The notes under the pieces: generated by a model | The model's input: the letters and a program-made list of their open reading frames with translations, nothing else | Told to the model about the DNA's origin: nothing | Database searches by the model: none | NCBI GenBank assembly: GCA_003611745.1 | Contig: RAYF01000007.1 | Location: 1-64,000, forward strand | DNA from: a bacterium D16-36 | Lineage (GTDB): Bacteria; Bacillota; Clostridia; Lachnospirales; Lachnospiraceae | Length of the DNA: 64,000 bases | Reading direction: 5' to 3' | Made by a program: the position numbers and the translations under genes | Shown: in pieces, positions 16,181 to 23,721 of the stretch | Position numbering within the stretch: the first letter of the stretch is position 1 | Layout: every line of letters starts with the position of its first letter

Positions 16181-17464
16181 TTATTCCCCATAATTTTTCT
16201 CCAGCGATACTGCCACCATATTGTACTTCACACCGCCATTCTCCCTCGGGGACGGCCTCTTATAATCATCATACATGATCCCCAGATAATACTCGATATC
16301 CTTTGGAACCGGATATTCCCCATCCGAAAAATCCATCCTTCTTACTGGGAGCAGGCGTTCTTTTTCAAACGCAATCACTTTCTTATAATGCGTACACAAA
16401 TCCCCTACCCAGCCGCTGTCAGAATCGCGATATCTGGCAAACTCTTTTTCCTGCATTCGCACCAGAAAAGGCATTGGGACAAGCTGCAACATATAATATC
16501 TATAATTAACAATCAGCTTCTTAAAAATATTCCTGCTGGAAAATTTCTCAGGATGTAACTTGTCCCATATCATTTTTGTAATTTTCTGCATCCTCTGAAA
16601 CTGTTTCTTCTGCAATTCCCTATCTGCCGAAACGTTGTCCAGAGGCGCGACATCAATATGAATCCCCATATGCATCTTAATATCCTGAAGCTCATCATTC
16701 ACAAAACAGGTATGGTCCATAACTACCTGTGTATACGGATAAAAATACTGGCTTCCCTTGCCTCTTTGCTGCAGCAGGAACCTGCTGTCCAACTCTTTCC
16801 CTGCAATCTGGATAAAACGTTCGTATTCATCCCTCAGCAAAGCAATGTCAATATCATAATCACTCTGCAGGAAATCATGGCTCCGGTATGCCCCCAGAGC
16901 GCTTCCAGCTTCCAGAAAATATGTTATGTGATGTTTTTTGCAAATTCTGTCAACCTCCCTAAGAATCTCAAGCAGTTTTTGATGGATATCAGATAATGTA
17001 TAACCAAAAAGCTTATCATCCTCTAAATCATTTTTTTCAAAATCATTTTCATAAATCTGTTTCCAACCGATACGCCTTTTTATTAAATAGTCCATGTCAA
17101 ATATCAATCCCCGAAAACCTGTCTTTGTCAGGAGGAAATAATTGTCAACATACTGGCTGCCGCCCATGATAAATATGACATCAAACTCATTTTTTACCAC
17201 ATATTGGACACCCACAATCTGATGGCCGCTGGGCAGATATGTTCCATGCAGGGATTCTTTTCGGTCTACCACAGCTCCTACATACCGTGCTTTAGGGTCT
17301 ACTGCTGATAGAAAGGCGTTCCCCTTTAACCCAGCTCCCCAGATAGCTACCTTCTTTCCCTCTTCTTGATACTTTTTAAAGAGCTGTTCCATCTCCGGCT
17401 TGATAGATTTGTAATACTCCCCATACTGGATATTCCCAATCAGCTTTTTTCGAAAATTTGCCAT
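16181..17464 (-). CDS. Rossmann-like domain fused to a LicD-family phosphotransferase
   Basis: A 427-aa protein. Residues about 35-125 are a Rossmann-like domain (KKVAIWGAGLKGNAFLSAV, VDRKESLHGTYLPSGH) that resembles the C-terminal domain of sugar C-methyltransferases. Residues about 150-300 are a LicD/fukutin-type domain: LLEILREVDRICKKHHITYF, AGSALGAYRSHDFL and SDYDIDIALLRDEYERF (metal-binding DxDxD, about residue 203). LicD proteins transfer phosphocholine, or other phosphoalditols, from CDP carriers to sugars. CDP-choline enzymes lie at 25-27.5 kb and a CDP-glycerol enzyme is the next gene, so either donor is possible. GGAGG six bases before the ATG at 17464 sets the start; a longer frame is less likely. 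Confidence 0.8.
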   Translation of the reverse strand: MANFRKKLIGNIQYGEYYKSIKPEMEQLFKKYQEEGKKVAIWGAGLKGNAFLSAVDPKARYVGAVVDRKESLHGTYLPSGHQIVGVQYVVKNEFDVIFIMGGSQYVDNYFLLTKTGFRGLIFDMDYLIKRRIGWKQIYENDFEKNDLEDDKLFGYTLSDIHQKLLEILREVDRICKKHHITYFLEAGSALGAYRSHDFLQSDYDIDIALLRDEYERFIQIAGKELDSRFLLQQRGKGSQYFYPYTQVVMDHTCFVNDELQDIKMHMGIHIDVAPLDNVSADRELQKKQFQRMQKITKMIWDKLHPEKFSSRNIFKKLIVNYRYYMLQLVPMPFLVRMQEKEFARYRDSDSGWVGDLCTHYKKVIAFEKERLLPVRRMDFSDGEYPVPKDIEYYLGIMYDDYKRPSPRENGGVKYNMVAVSLEKNYGE

Positions 17465-17540
17465 GCTTTTCCTCCAATTTATCCGTGCCGTGCACACAGC
17501 TATCCTGAATACACTTCCGGGAATGATACAAACGAAACGA

Positions 17541-17963
17541 TTATGAAACCAATACCCTTTCTTTTTCTGGTTGGTTTCCCAAATCCTGCCGTATCTGGGT
17601 TGAAGATATCTCCGGAGTCCTTGGAAGATATTCTACCCGCACGCCTTCGTCCTGCAGGAAATCAAACTTGCCTTCCCAGTCATCCCCCATCACAAATGTA
17701 TCAATATGGTATTCATGCATATCTGTCCGTTTCTGCTCCCAGTTTTCCTCTGGGATCACTAAATCTACATACCGTATCGCTTCTAAAAGTGCCTTTCTCT
17801 TTTCATATCCGAAATAACACTTTTTCTGCTTTTCCTCCCAATTGAATTCATCTGTCGAAAGCGCTACAATCAGATAATCTCCCAATGCCTTTGCCCGCTG
17901 CAGCAAGCTGATATGTCCATAATGTAGCAGGTCAAATGTTCCGTATGTAATCACTCTTCTCAT
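17541..17963 (-). CDS. Glycerol-3-phosphate cytidylyltransferase (TagD-like)
   Basis: A 140-aa nucleotidyltransferase that would make CDP-glycerol from CTP and glycerol-3-phosphate. The motifs are complete: ITYGTFDLLHYGHISLLQRA (HxGH), the VALSTDEFNWEEK loop, the KRKALLEAIRYVD segment and EISSTQIRQDL (the ISSTxIR motif). The size matches TagD, with a short C-terminal extension (GNQPEKERVLVS). It sits 38 nt after the CDP-glycerol glycerophosphotransferase homologue, a pairing found in wall teichoic acid clusters. Here it is embedded in a sigma-28 glycan operon, so the CDP-glycerol may feed a flagellar or surface glycan. Other polyol or ethanolamine phosphates are possible substrates. Confidence 0.88.
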   Translation of the reverse strand: MRRVITYGTFDLLHYGHISLLQRAKALGDYLIVALSTDEFNWEEKQKKCYFGYEKRKALLEAIRYVDLVIPEENWEQKRTDMHEYHIDTFVMGDDWEGKFDFLQDEGVRVEYLPRTPEISSTQIRQDLGNQPEKERVLVS

Positions 17964-18001
17964 GATATTCTCCTATTATCTATTCTGCCGTTTTGCCCCA
18001 G

Positions 18002-19243
18002 CTATCGCATCCTGCCATTCTTACCTGTCATCGCAATGTCCTTTATCTGGCTGGTAAGGGCACTGGACGCTTCTTCTCTTCCATACCGAAACATTTTTAC
18101 AAGCATCTGCTCCCTTTCTTCTCTATACTGCTCCGGATTTCCCAATGCCTCCAGAATTGCCCCCCTTAATTCTGCCCACGTAGAAGCCTTTCTTCCAGGC
18201 GTATAACTCTCATAATCAAAATACATTTCTCTTGAAGCACTAAGATATTCCTTAAGATCATAGTCAAAAAAAATGATCGGTTTTCCACTTAATAAATAAT
18301 CAAAATATATGGAAGAATAATCTGTAACCAACAGCGCCGATTCCGAAATAAACAAATATGGATCGGCATCTGCGTCAACAACGATAACATTCCCACTCTC
18401 TATTTCCCCAAATTTACTGCGCAGCTTTGATTTTGGATGAAGCTTCACACAGAACAGCAGTTGGTTTAATTCTAAGAATTTATTTAACTCCCCTAAATCC
18501 ACTGTTTCAAAAAACTTTGTCTCGCTGTCACGGAATGTCGGCATATAATATAACATCCGAAGCCTCCCAGCCTGCAGCTTTTCCCGAATCTTCCCCAATA
18601 CCTCCCGCTCCTGTGCCGTATATAAATTGCCCAACCCATCTGAAAGCATACTGTCATTTCTGGGATACCCACATATCAGGACATTTCCTGTGCGGAAGGC
18701 AGAAGAAAAAATCGGCCTCAGCAATTCTGATGTAGCTAACACATAGTGATGCGGTTTTTCATCTGAAAGGTTTCTAGGAAAATTCTTCCATCTCTCCCAT
18801 AAACTGCTGGGATGGCGAAACGGATCAAAGATATTGTCTGCCTGTATTTTTTTCAGGGGGATTCCATGCCATAAATTCACCTTAACTGCCCCACCGCTCT
18901 GCCAAAAATTTATGTCCTTAGAATAATTATCAAAGAGATATACCTTACCGCGCAGCGCAAACCAGATTCCTCTCAGGGAATGGTAATAATATGCTTCATA
19001 TCCATTCCCCTGCAACAGTTTTGCAATTTCTTTTTTATGCGTAATCCATATTGGACGGATGCCTGTCTCTTCTTTATGCTGGCTCACATATAGGAAAAAG
19101 TATTTCGGATTATCAGCAAACCTCCTGCCAAATGTGCTTCCAAAGAGCCATATTTTCCTGTTTCTGGGTATCAGAAACGAAAACCAGTATATCGGCAGAA
19201 GCAAAAGCTGCCCCCAATACTTCACCTTATCCTTTATCTTCAT
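18002..19243 (-). CDS. CDP-glycerol glycerophosphotransferase family protein (TagB/TagF-like)
   Basis: A membrane-associated transferase of 413 aa from the chosen start, which would move glycerol-phosphate from CDP-glycerol to an acceptor. The N-terminus has an amphipathic segment (LLLLPIYWFSFLIP) and the IWLFGSTFGRRFADNPKYF opening; then VNLWHGIPLKKI, a catalytic histidine motif, and VTDYSSIYFDYLLSGKPIIFF with the DYSS motif near the C-terminus. The start is uncertain: the frame is open to 19315, but family comparison favours MKIKDKVKYWG at 19243. It is the first gene of the glycan operon, about 300 nt after the predicted sigma-28 start site. Confidence 0.83.
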   Translation of the reverse strand: MKIKDKVKYWGQLLLLPIYWFSFLIPRNRKIWLFGSTFGRRFADNPKYFFLYVSQHKEETGIRPIWITHKKEIAKLLQGNGYEAYYYHSLRGIWFALRGKVYLFDNYSKDINFWQSGGAVKVNLWHGIPLKKIQADNIFDPFRHPSSLWERWKNFPRNLSDEKPHHYVLATSELLRPIFSSAFRTGNVLICGYPRNDSMLSDGLGNLYTAQEREVLGKIREKLQAGRLRMLYYMPTFRDSETKFFETVDLGELNKFLELNQLLFCVKLHPKSKLRSKFGEIESGNVIVVDADADPYLFISESALLVTDYSSIYFDYLLSGKPIIFFDYDLKEYLSASREMYFDYESYTPGRKASTWAELRGAILEALGNPEQYREEREQMLVKMFRYGREEASSALTSQIKDIAMTGKNGRMR

Positions 19244-19479
19244 TCCCATACCCCATCTTTCTCTATCCTGAATATCCAAAAAGGGCTGACTTTCCAAAAA
19301 ACAGAACATATCCATGAACAGCTTGCAGAAGATATCCCAGCTTCTTTCGGCACATTTTCACACTCCGTTCGTTTTACTCATAATATATATTATGAGGTTT
19401 TATAACCATGGCTGACACCATGGAGTAAATACAGCTGTAAAATCTCCAGAATCTTGTGAGTCAATATTATTACCTAATA

Positions 19480-19511
19480 TAATACCACAAAAATCACTTT
19501 ATGTGGTATTA
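19480..19511 (-). promoter_or_regulatory. 10-bp inverted repeat in the glycan operon leader
   Basis: TAATACCACA (19480-19489) and TGTGGTATTA (19502-19511) are perfect inverted repeats with a 12-nt centre. A third TACCACA half-site lies at 19524-19530. They fall between the predicted sigma-28 start site and the first gene. The element could be a leader RNA hairpin or a protein-binding site; without a T-run it is not a typical terminator. Confidence 0.45.
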
Positions 19512-19545
19512 TGTTAAAAATTTTACCACATAAATTACATTGGTT

Positions 19546-19572
19546 ATATCGGCAGCTATGAAATTTTTCTTA
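19546..19572 (-). promoter_or_regulatory. Sigma-28 promoter of the glycan operon
   Basis: On the minus strand TAAG, a 16-nt spacer, then CCGATAT preceded by G. The -10 matches the SigD/FliA consensus exactly and the -35 has one mismatch, the same one as in the hag promoter here. Transcription would start near 19539 and run into the glycan operon, about 300 nt before its first gene. Confidence 0.7.
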
Positions 19573-19669
19573 AGTAAACACTATAAAAAATAATACTGCC
19601 ATTTACTCCCAGTATAATCTTCTATTCTTTATAATAACGCCGTAATACAGGAAAAAACCTCCTGATACC

Positions 19670-19693
19670 AAAAAGGAACTGCTGATGCAGTCC
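19670..19693 (-). terminator. Terminator of the second flagellin gene
   Basis: Reading the minus strand, GGACTGC, loop ATCA, GCAGTTCC (19693-19675; one bulged base) is followed by five T at 19674-19670. It lies about 70 nt after the flagellin stop and before the glycan operon promoter. Confidence 0.55.
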
Positions 19694-19760
19694 CCCCTTC
19701 AAAATATAGCTGTCAGGCAAAAAAGGAACTTCCCTTCTCTAAAGCATTGCATCTTATATA

Positions 19761-21074
19761 TTATCTAAGCAGGGTTAAAATTGCCTCCGGCCTGCTATTT
19801 GACTGAGCAATCATGCTCTGTGCAACCTGTGCTATTATATCTTTTGCAGAAAATGCTACCATTTCATCCGCCATGTCTGTATCCCTGATACGGGACTCTG
19901 CCGCCTGCTGGTTTTCCTCCGCACTCATGGCATACTCATAGGCATGCTCCAGACGGTTCTGCAGGGCACCTATGTTGGCCCGTTCCAGACTGAGCATAGA
20001 CAACGCCTCATCTACCATTTCTAATGAATGATTGGCAACCATATTATTGTTTACATTCAACATATCTACGCCTAAGATTGCCGAAGAAAATGTCGGCAGA
20101 TTTAGGGAAACCAGCTGCCTTGCATTTGGCCCTACCTGAATCTGCATGTTTCCCGGATCCGTTATCACCGTCTCTGTGCGGATCAGCTCCGGCTTTAAAA
20201 TTCCACGGTCCAACGGTTCATTCGGCGTCTGCCCCGGCCGATAATCATAGACAATAAGTTTGCCTCCGTCTGCCGGGTCCGCCATAAAGCGAGTAAAATG
20301 ATTTGTTTTGACTGACTGGACAATCGCTTTTACCACATCCGCCCCATTTGTCATGCCATGAATATTTACATCAAAAACAGGATTACGCCCTACATTCTTT
20401 GAAGGCTCTGAACCATTGTCCACAAAACGAATATTATATTTATTATCACAGGTACAGCAGGTCGTATAAAAACCTGTGTCAACCAGCGCCTGCACGTCCG
20501 CTGCTGAAGTGATTGCTGAAAAATCTACAACAGCAGACGCATAGCTGATTCCTGCAGGAAACGACGGCAACGGGCCAATCTGCAATAAGTTATCAGGCAT
20601 TTTTACATTTGGCGGCAGTTTTCCAACTACCGTCTCAATATAATCAATGTATGCATCCCCCAGCTTCAATATCTTCATTGTATTAAACTCTGTATGCTCC
20701 AAAATATCATCAATACACTGCGACATTTGATTAAGTTCCTGCTGAATCGCATCCCTGTCTGCTTCTGCATTCGTGTCATTTGCCCCCTGAACACATAATT
20801 CCCTCATACGGTGGATTACGTTGCTTATCTCCCCCATTGCACCATCAGCCGTCTGCAGCAGGGAAATTCCATTCTGAATATTATCACCAGCTTTACTTAG
20901 CCCGCGTATCTGAGTACGGAGTTTTTCAGAAATAGCCAAACCGGCCGCATCATCTGCTGCACGGTTAATCCTATAACCGGTCGACAAACGCTCCGTTCCC
21001 CTTCTTTTATCGCGATTTACGCGCTTAAATATTCCATTTCCATTTTCAGACTGCATATTGTGCTGTATGACCAT
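19761..21074 (-). CDS. Second flagellin with cysteine-containing central domain
   Basis: A 437-aa flagellin exported by the flagellar type III system. The N-terminal D0/D1 region (RLSTGYRINRAADDAAGLAI, IQNGISLLQTADGAMGEI) and the C-terminal D1/D0 region (LERANIGALQNRLEHAYEY, AESRIRDTDMADEMVAFSA, ending LTLLR) are clear. Between them is an insert of about 210 residues with TTCCTCDNKYN and the hook-IN-like NIHGMTNGADVVKAI segment. Cys is rare in flagellins; this protein has it in CCTC and also in ELCVQG and SQCIDD of D1. The N-terminal GIFKRVNRDKRRGTE stretch replaces the usual TN...L..S..K..E region, losing some D0 hydrophobics. Preceded by neuB, with a strong AGGGAGG ribosome binding site. 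Probably a minor or alternative filament subunit. Confidence 0.88.
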   Translation of the reverse strand: MVIQHNMQSENGNGIFKRVNRDKRRGTERLSTGYRINRAADDAAGLAISEKLRTQIRGLSKAGDNIQNGISLLQTADGAMGEISNVIHRMRELCVQGANDTNAEADRDAIQQELNQMSQCIDDILEHTEFNTMKILKLGDAYIDYIETVVGKLPPNVKMPDNLLQIGPLPSFPAGISYASAVVDFSAITSAADVQALVDTGFYTTCCTCDNKYNIRFVDNGSEPSKNVGRNPVFDVNIHGMTNGADVVKAIVQSVKTNHFTRFMADPADGGKLIVYDYRPGQTPNEPLDRGILKPELIRTETVITDPGNMQIQVGPNARQLVSLNLPTFSSAILGVDMLNVNNNMVANHSLEMVDEALSMLSLERANIGALQNRLEHAYEYAMSAEENQQAAESRIRDTDMADEMVAFSAKDIIAQVAQSMIAQSNSRPEAILTLLR

Positions 21075-21099
21075 ATTCTACACCTCCCTCCATCGAAAA

Positions 21100-21122
21100 G
21101 GGCACAGACTTCTCTTGTGCCC
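21100..21122 (-). terminator. Hairpin between neuB and the second flagellin
   Basis: GGGCACA and TGTGCCC form a perfect 7-bp stem with a 9-nt loop; on the minus strand it is followed by TTTTC. It sits about 95 nt after the neuB stop and just before the flagellin ribosome binding site, so it may end or attenuate neuB readthrough. Confidence 0.5.
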
Positions 21123-21216
21123 TAAAGCGTGTTTGAAAATTCATTCTTATAATTTACGTAATGAGAACTTCCCCATATAGAATAAAAAAATAATCATAAA
21201 ACATAATAATTTTACT

Positions 21217-22710
21217 CTACCATTTATAAACCTTTGTCTTCCGTTCCATCAGATCCATTTTATCTATCTTAGGATCTTCATAATACGAATCATTTTTTAC
21301 ATGGGTTGTTGATATTTCCTCAAAAACAGCTCCTGTCCTTGAAGTAAATGCATGCCGTTCCCCACGCAGGATTGTCTGGATATCCCCAGGATGCATCTCT
21401 ACTTTCTTTCCTTCCACTTCCACAATCAAATCCCCATAAAGAAGCTGGAATGTCTCTTCCTTGACTTTATGGGCGTGCAGCGGATGCTGCTGGCCTGGCA
21501 GAACTGCAATCAGCTTCTTACAGTATTCACGGTTGATTACATCAATAATAACTGCACCAAACTGCCTGAAATGTTTCATTCCATAGTGATGGGATAATTC
21601 CGCTTCAAAATCATTTCCAAGATAAATATTTGCCTCATAAAGCATACCCTTTACATCGTGGATAACACTTCTGGCAAGATTCGTATCTGTAATCGGCCTC
21701 TTCTCGTGAAGCTCCTCCTTTGCCTTATACGCTTTGCTTGCAACAACCCCTTCAAAAAACTCACCACTTGTCATCTGACGGTCATGATTTGGCATTGCAA
21801 AAAATACATCGTCCCTTGTCAGTTCCTGCCCCTCTTCAACATCATGCTTCAAATATACGCCCCTCATCAGAGAATTCAGGGAGTCAATTTCTTCCTGACT
21901 GATATAGCGCTCTGTCTCCTTCTTCATAGTACAGATTTCTTTTGCATTTAATGCCGCTACCACCCACTTTTCTGCCTGCGCAGGGTTCATAGAATATGCA
22001 TTTAAAGAAATCGTCTCTGTCGGAAGCCCTACATGGCGCTCTAATATCTTTGCACCCTTTGCAACTGCCATCATCGGAATAGTATTGTCATCTGGATCCT
22101 CATGGCCAGAATACCCAATTGCATGATCCGGATAACGCCTTCTTAATTTATCAATAAAGTCTAGCTGTAAGCGCTCCATAGGTGCAGGATACTCTGCAAT
22201 ACAGTGCATAAATGCAAAATCACATTTCCTATGTGTAAAATAATTATATAATTTATCAATATCAGAAATAGTCTTCCCACCTACTGAAAGAATAATCGGC
22301 CTATGCGCTGCCGCAGCTTTTTCCAACAACGGCCAGTCTAAAGAACTGCAGCTTGCAATCTTGATAATATCCAATCCCTGATCCATACACCAGTCAACAC
22401 CATCTTCATCAAACGGTGTACTCATAGCCAGCATACCTTCCTGACGAATCGCAGCTACCAGTTCGCAAAACTGGTCATATACCAGACGGGTGCTCTCAAA
22501 TCTTGGAATATGGTTGACATCCTGACGCCCTCTGTAATCGGGATGGATAAAATTTTCCAGATTACGGTACTGCAGTTTAACAGCCGCATTAATATTATAT
22601 CTTCTGGCAATCTTTCCCATCTCGCTTATAATGTCTTTTCCATGCTCCACACTGCCCTGATGGCTGTTTGCCATCTCAAAAATAAATAAATCTTCAAATA
22701 GCTTACTCAT
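21217..22710 (-). CDS. neuB: NeuB-family nonulosonate synthase with C-terminal cupin
   Basis: Condenses phosphoenolpyruvate with an N-acylated hexosamine to form a nonulosonic acid (sialic, legionaminic or pseudaminic type). The NeuB barrel (about 5-275) shows the FEMANSHQGS start, AAVKLQYR, MSTPFDEDGVDW, IKIASCSSLDWPLL, GYSGHEDPD and LERHVGL. The SAF/antifreeze-like domain (about 280-360) has SLMRGVYLKHDVEEGQEL. An extra cupin domain (about 400-485) has HPLHAHKVKEETFQLLYGD and MHPGDIQTI. The 497-aa length, against about 350 for plain NeuB, reflects this fusion. No NeuC epimerase or Pse/Leg genes are in the window, so the precursor must be made elsewhere. The exact sugar cannot be told. Confidence 0.88.
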   Translation of the reverse strand: MSKLFEDLFIFEMANSHQGSVEHGKDIISEMGKIARRYNINAAVKLQYRNLENFIHPDYRGRQDVNHIPRFESTRLVYDQFCELVAAIRQEGMLAMSTPFDEDGVDWCMDQGLDIIKIASCSSLDWPLLEKAAAAHRPIILSVGGKTISDIDKLYNYFTHRKCDFAFMHCIAEYPAPMERLQLDFIDKLRRRYPDHAIGYSGHEDPDDNTIPMMAVAKGAKILERHVGLPTETISLNAYSMNPAQAEKWVVAALNAKEICTMKKETERYISQEEIDSLNSLMRGVYLKHDVEEGQELTRDDVFFAMPNHDRQMTSGEFFEGVVASKAYKAKEELHEKRPITDTNLARSVIHDVKGMLYEANIYLGNDFEAELSHHYGMKHFRQFGAVIIDVINREYCKKLIAVLPGQQHPLHAHKVKEETFQLLYGDLIVEVEGKKVEMHPGDIQTILRGERHAFTSRTGAVFEEISTTHVKNDSYYEDPKIDKMDLMERKTKVYKW

Positions 22711-23046
22711 TCTTATCCCCTGTCTTTCTTGATTTTAAATGTCCTCCTACGGAACTATATAAAAATAACCAATGGATTCTTACCTAACCGCCAAAGCAGC
22801 TATTACAACCATTGATCATCTCTTTTTTTCACTATTTCTCTTCCATGAGTTTATCAATAGCTTCCGTGCCAAATTACCAATGCCAACCATCAGCATAAAC
22901 CTATATAAGTTATATCGTCATAAAACATAAGAATATTAGGGCGCGATTAAATTCATCTTTAAATAGTATTGCACATACTACAGAAAAAATTTCAATCACG
23001 CCCTATAAAAGACCTAAAGCCAAAAATTACATGGTAAAATGGTTAT
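22711..23046. other. Intergenic region upstream of neuB
   Basis: 336 bases between the coiled-coil gene and neuB. The main structure is a 69-bp imperfect inverted repeat (22937-23005) with an inner stem. A weak sigma-28-like match at 22912-22938 (TAAT, 16 nt, ACGATAT) is not strong enough to claim. No gene is seen. Confidence 0.5.
22937..23005. repeat. 69-bp imperfect inverted repeat with nested stem
   Basis: The outer arms (22937-22953 and 22988-23005) match as TAGGGCGCGATTAAATT against TAGGGCGTGATTGAAATT read from the other strand. Inside, TAGTAT (22964-22969) pairs with ATACTA (22975-22980). It lies 42 bases after the coiled-coil gene stop. It could be a terminator, a structured RNA or a small palindromic element. 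Confidence 0.5.
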
Positions 23047-23571
23047 TCACCCTGCATACAAATCTAAGCGCCCTGACAGTTCTTTCAACTTGGCTTCATG
23101 CAATGTCAGAAGGACATCCTGCACTTCTTCCTTCGCCTGAACGTCCCCTACAAGATGCAATGCCTTATCTAACTTCCTGTTCAAGTCATAATGCCCCTCT
23201 GCAATCAATTTAATATTATGGTCAAGCTCGTTTTCCATAATACAGCGGACTATTACAATCTCATTCTTGACATCTATAATGCCTTTTTCAACACGGGTTA
23301 ATCTGCCATCCATAGAATCTACTCTTTCCTCGACCTTTCCAAGCCTAGCATCCATAGAGTCTACTTTTTCCTCGACCTTTCCAAGCCTGACATCCATAGA
23401 GTTTACTTTTTTCTCAACTTCCCCGACCCTTTCCTCGACTTTCCCAAGCCTGACATCCATGGAATCTACTTTTTCCTCGACCCTTCCAAGCCTAACATCC
23501 ATAGAATCCACTTTGTTGCCAATAAAAACTACCTTTTCAAGTATGACATCCATTTTTTCAGTATCCGTCAT
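23047..23571 (-). CDS. Coiled-coil repeat protein
   Basis: A 174-aa cytoplasmic protein with no signal peptide or membrane segment. Residues about 15-85 are about five copies of a 14-residue unit of the type VEEKVDSMDVRLGK, in which the hydrophobic spacing fits a two-heptad coiled coil; the DNA shows near-identical 42-bp repeats. The C-terminal part (about 90-174) is helical and charged. Many Lachnospiraceae encode similar proteins, annotated as hypothetical. It lies between neuA and neuB on the same strand, but its start has only a modest ribosome binding site and a 3' hairpin separates it from neuB. Function unknown; the repeats may vary in number between strains. Confidence 0.75.
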   Translation of the reverse strand: MTDTEKMDVILEKVVFIGNKVDSMDVRLGRVEEKVDSMDVRLGKVEERVGEVEKKVNSMDVRLGKVEEKVDSMDARLGKVEERVDSMDGRLTRVEKGIIDVKNEIVIVRCIMENELDHNIKLIAEGHYDLNRKLDKALHLVGDVQAKEEVQDVLLTLHEAKLKELSGRLDLYAG

Positions 23572-23721
23572 ATGTAACCCCCTTTTCTTGTATAAGACAA
23601 AATGTTCCTGCTACATTTGTTTTTTGCAGCATAACAAAACTATATATCAGGATTCATCATATGTCAATATAAATATTTAAAATAATTGTATTATTACACA
23701 TTGTGTTTTTAATCTATTTTG

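Larger units (their letters stand above)
19244..19760. other. Leader/intergenic region of the glycan operon
   Basis: About 500 AT-rich bases between the second flagellin and the first glycan gene. In minus-strand order it holds the flagellin terminator (19670-19693), a sigma-28-like promoter (19546-19572) and a long leader with a perfect 10-bp hairpin (19480-19511). No convincing gene is seen. Confidence 0.7.

Noticed and set aside
22912-22938. Possible sigma-28 promoter upstream of neuB (TAAT, 16 nt, ACGATAT)
   Set aside because: Spacing agrees with the other promoters, but both boxes have mismatches, and the -35 lies inside the inverted repeat. Too weak to claim.
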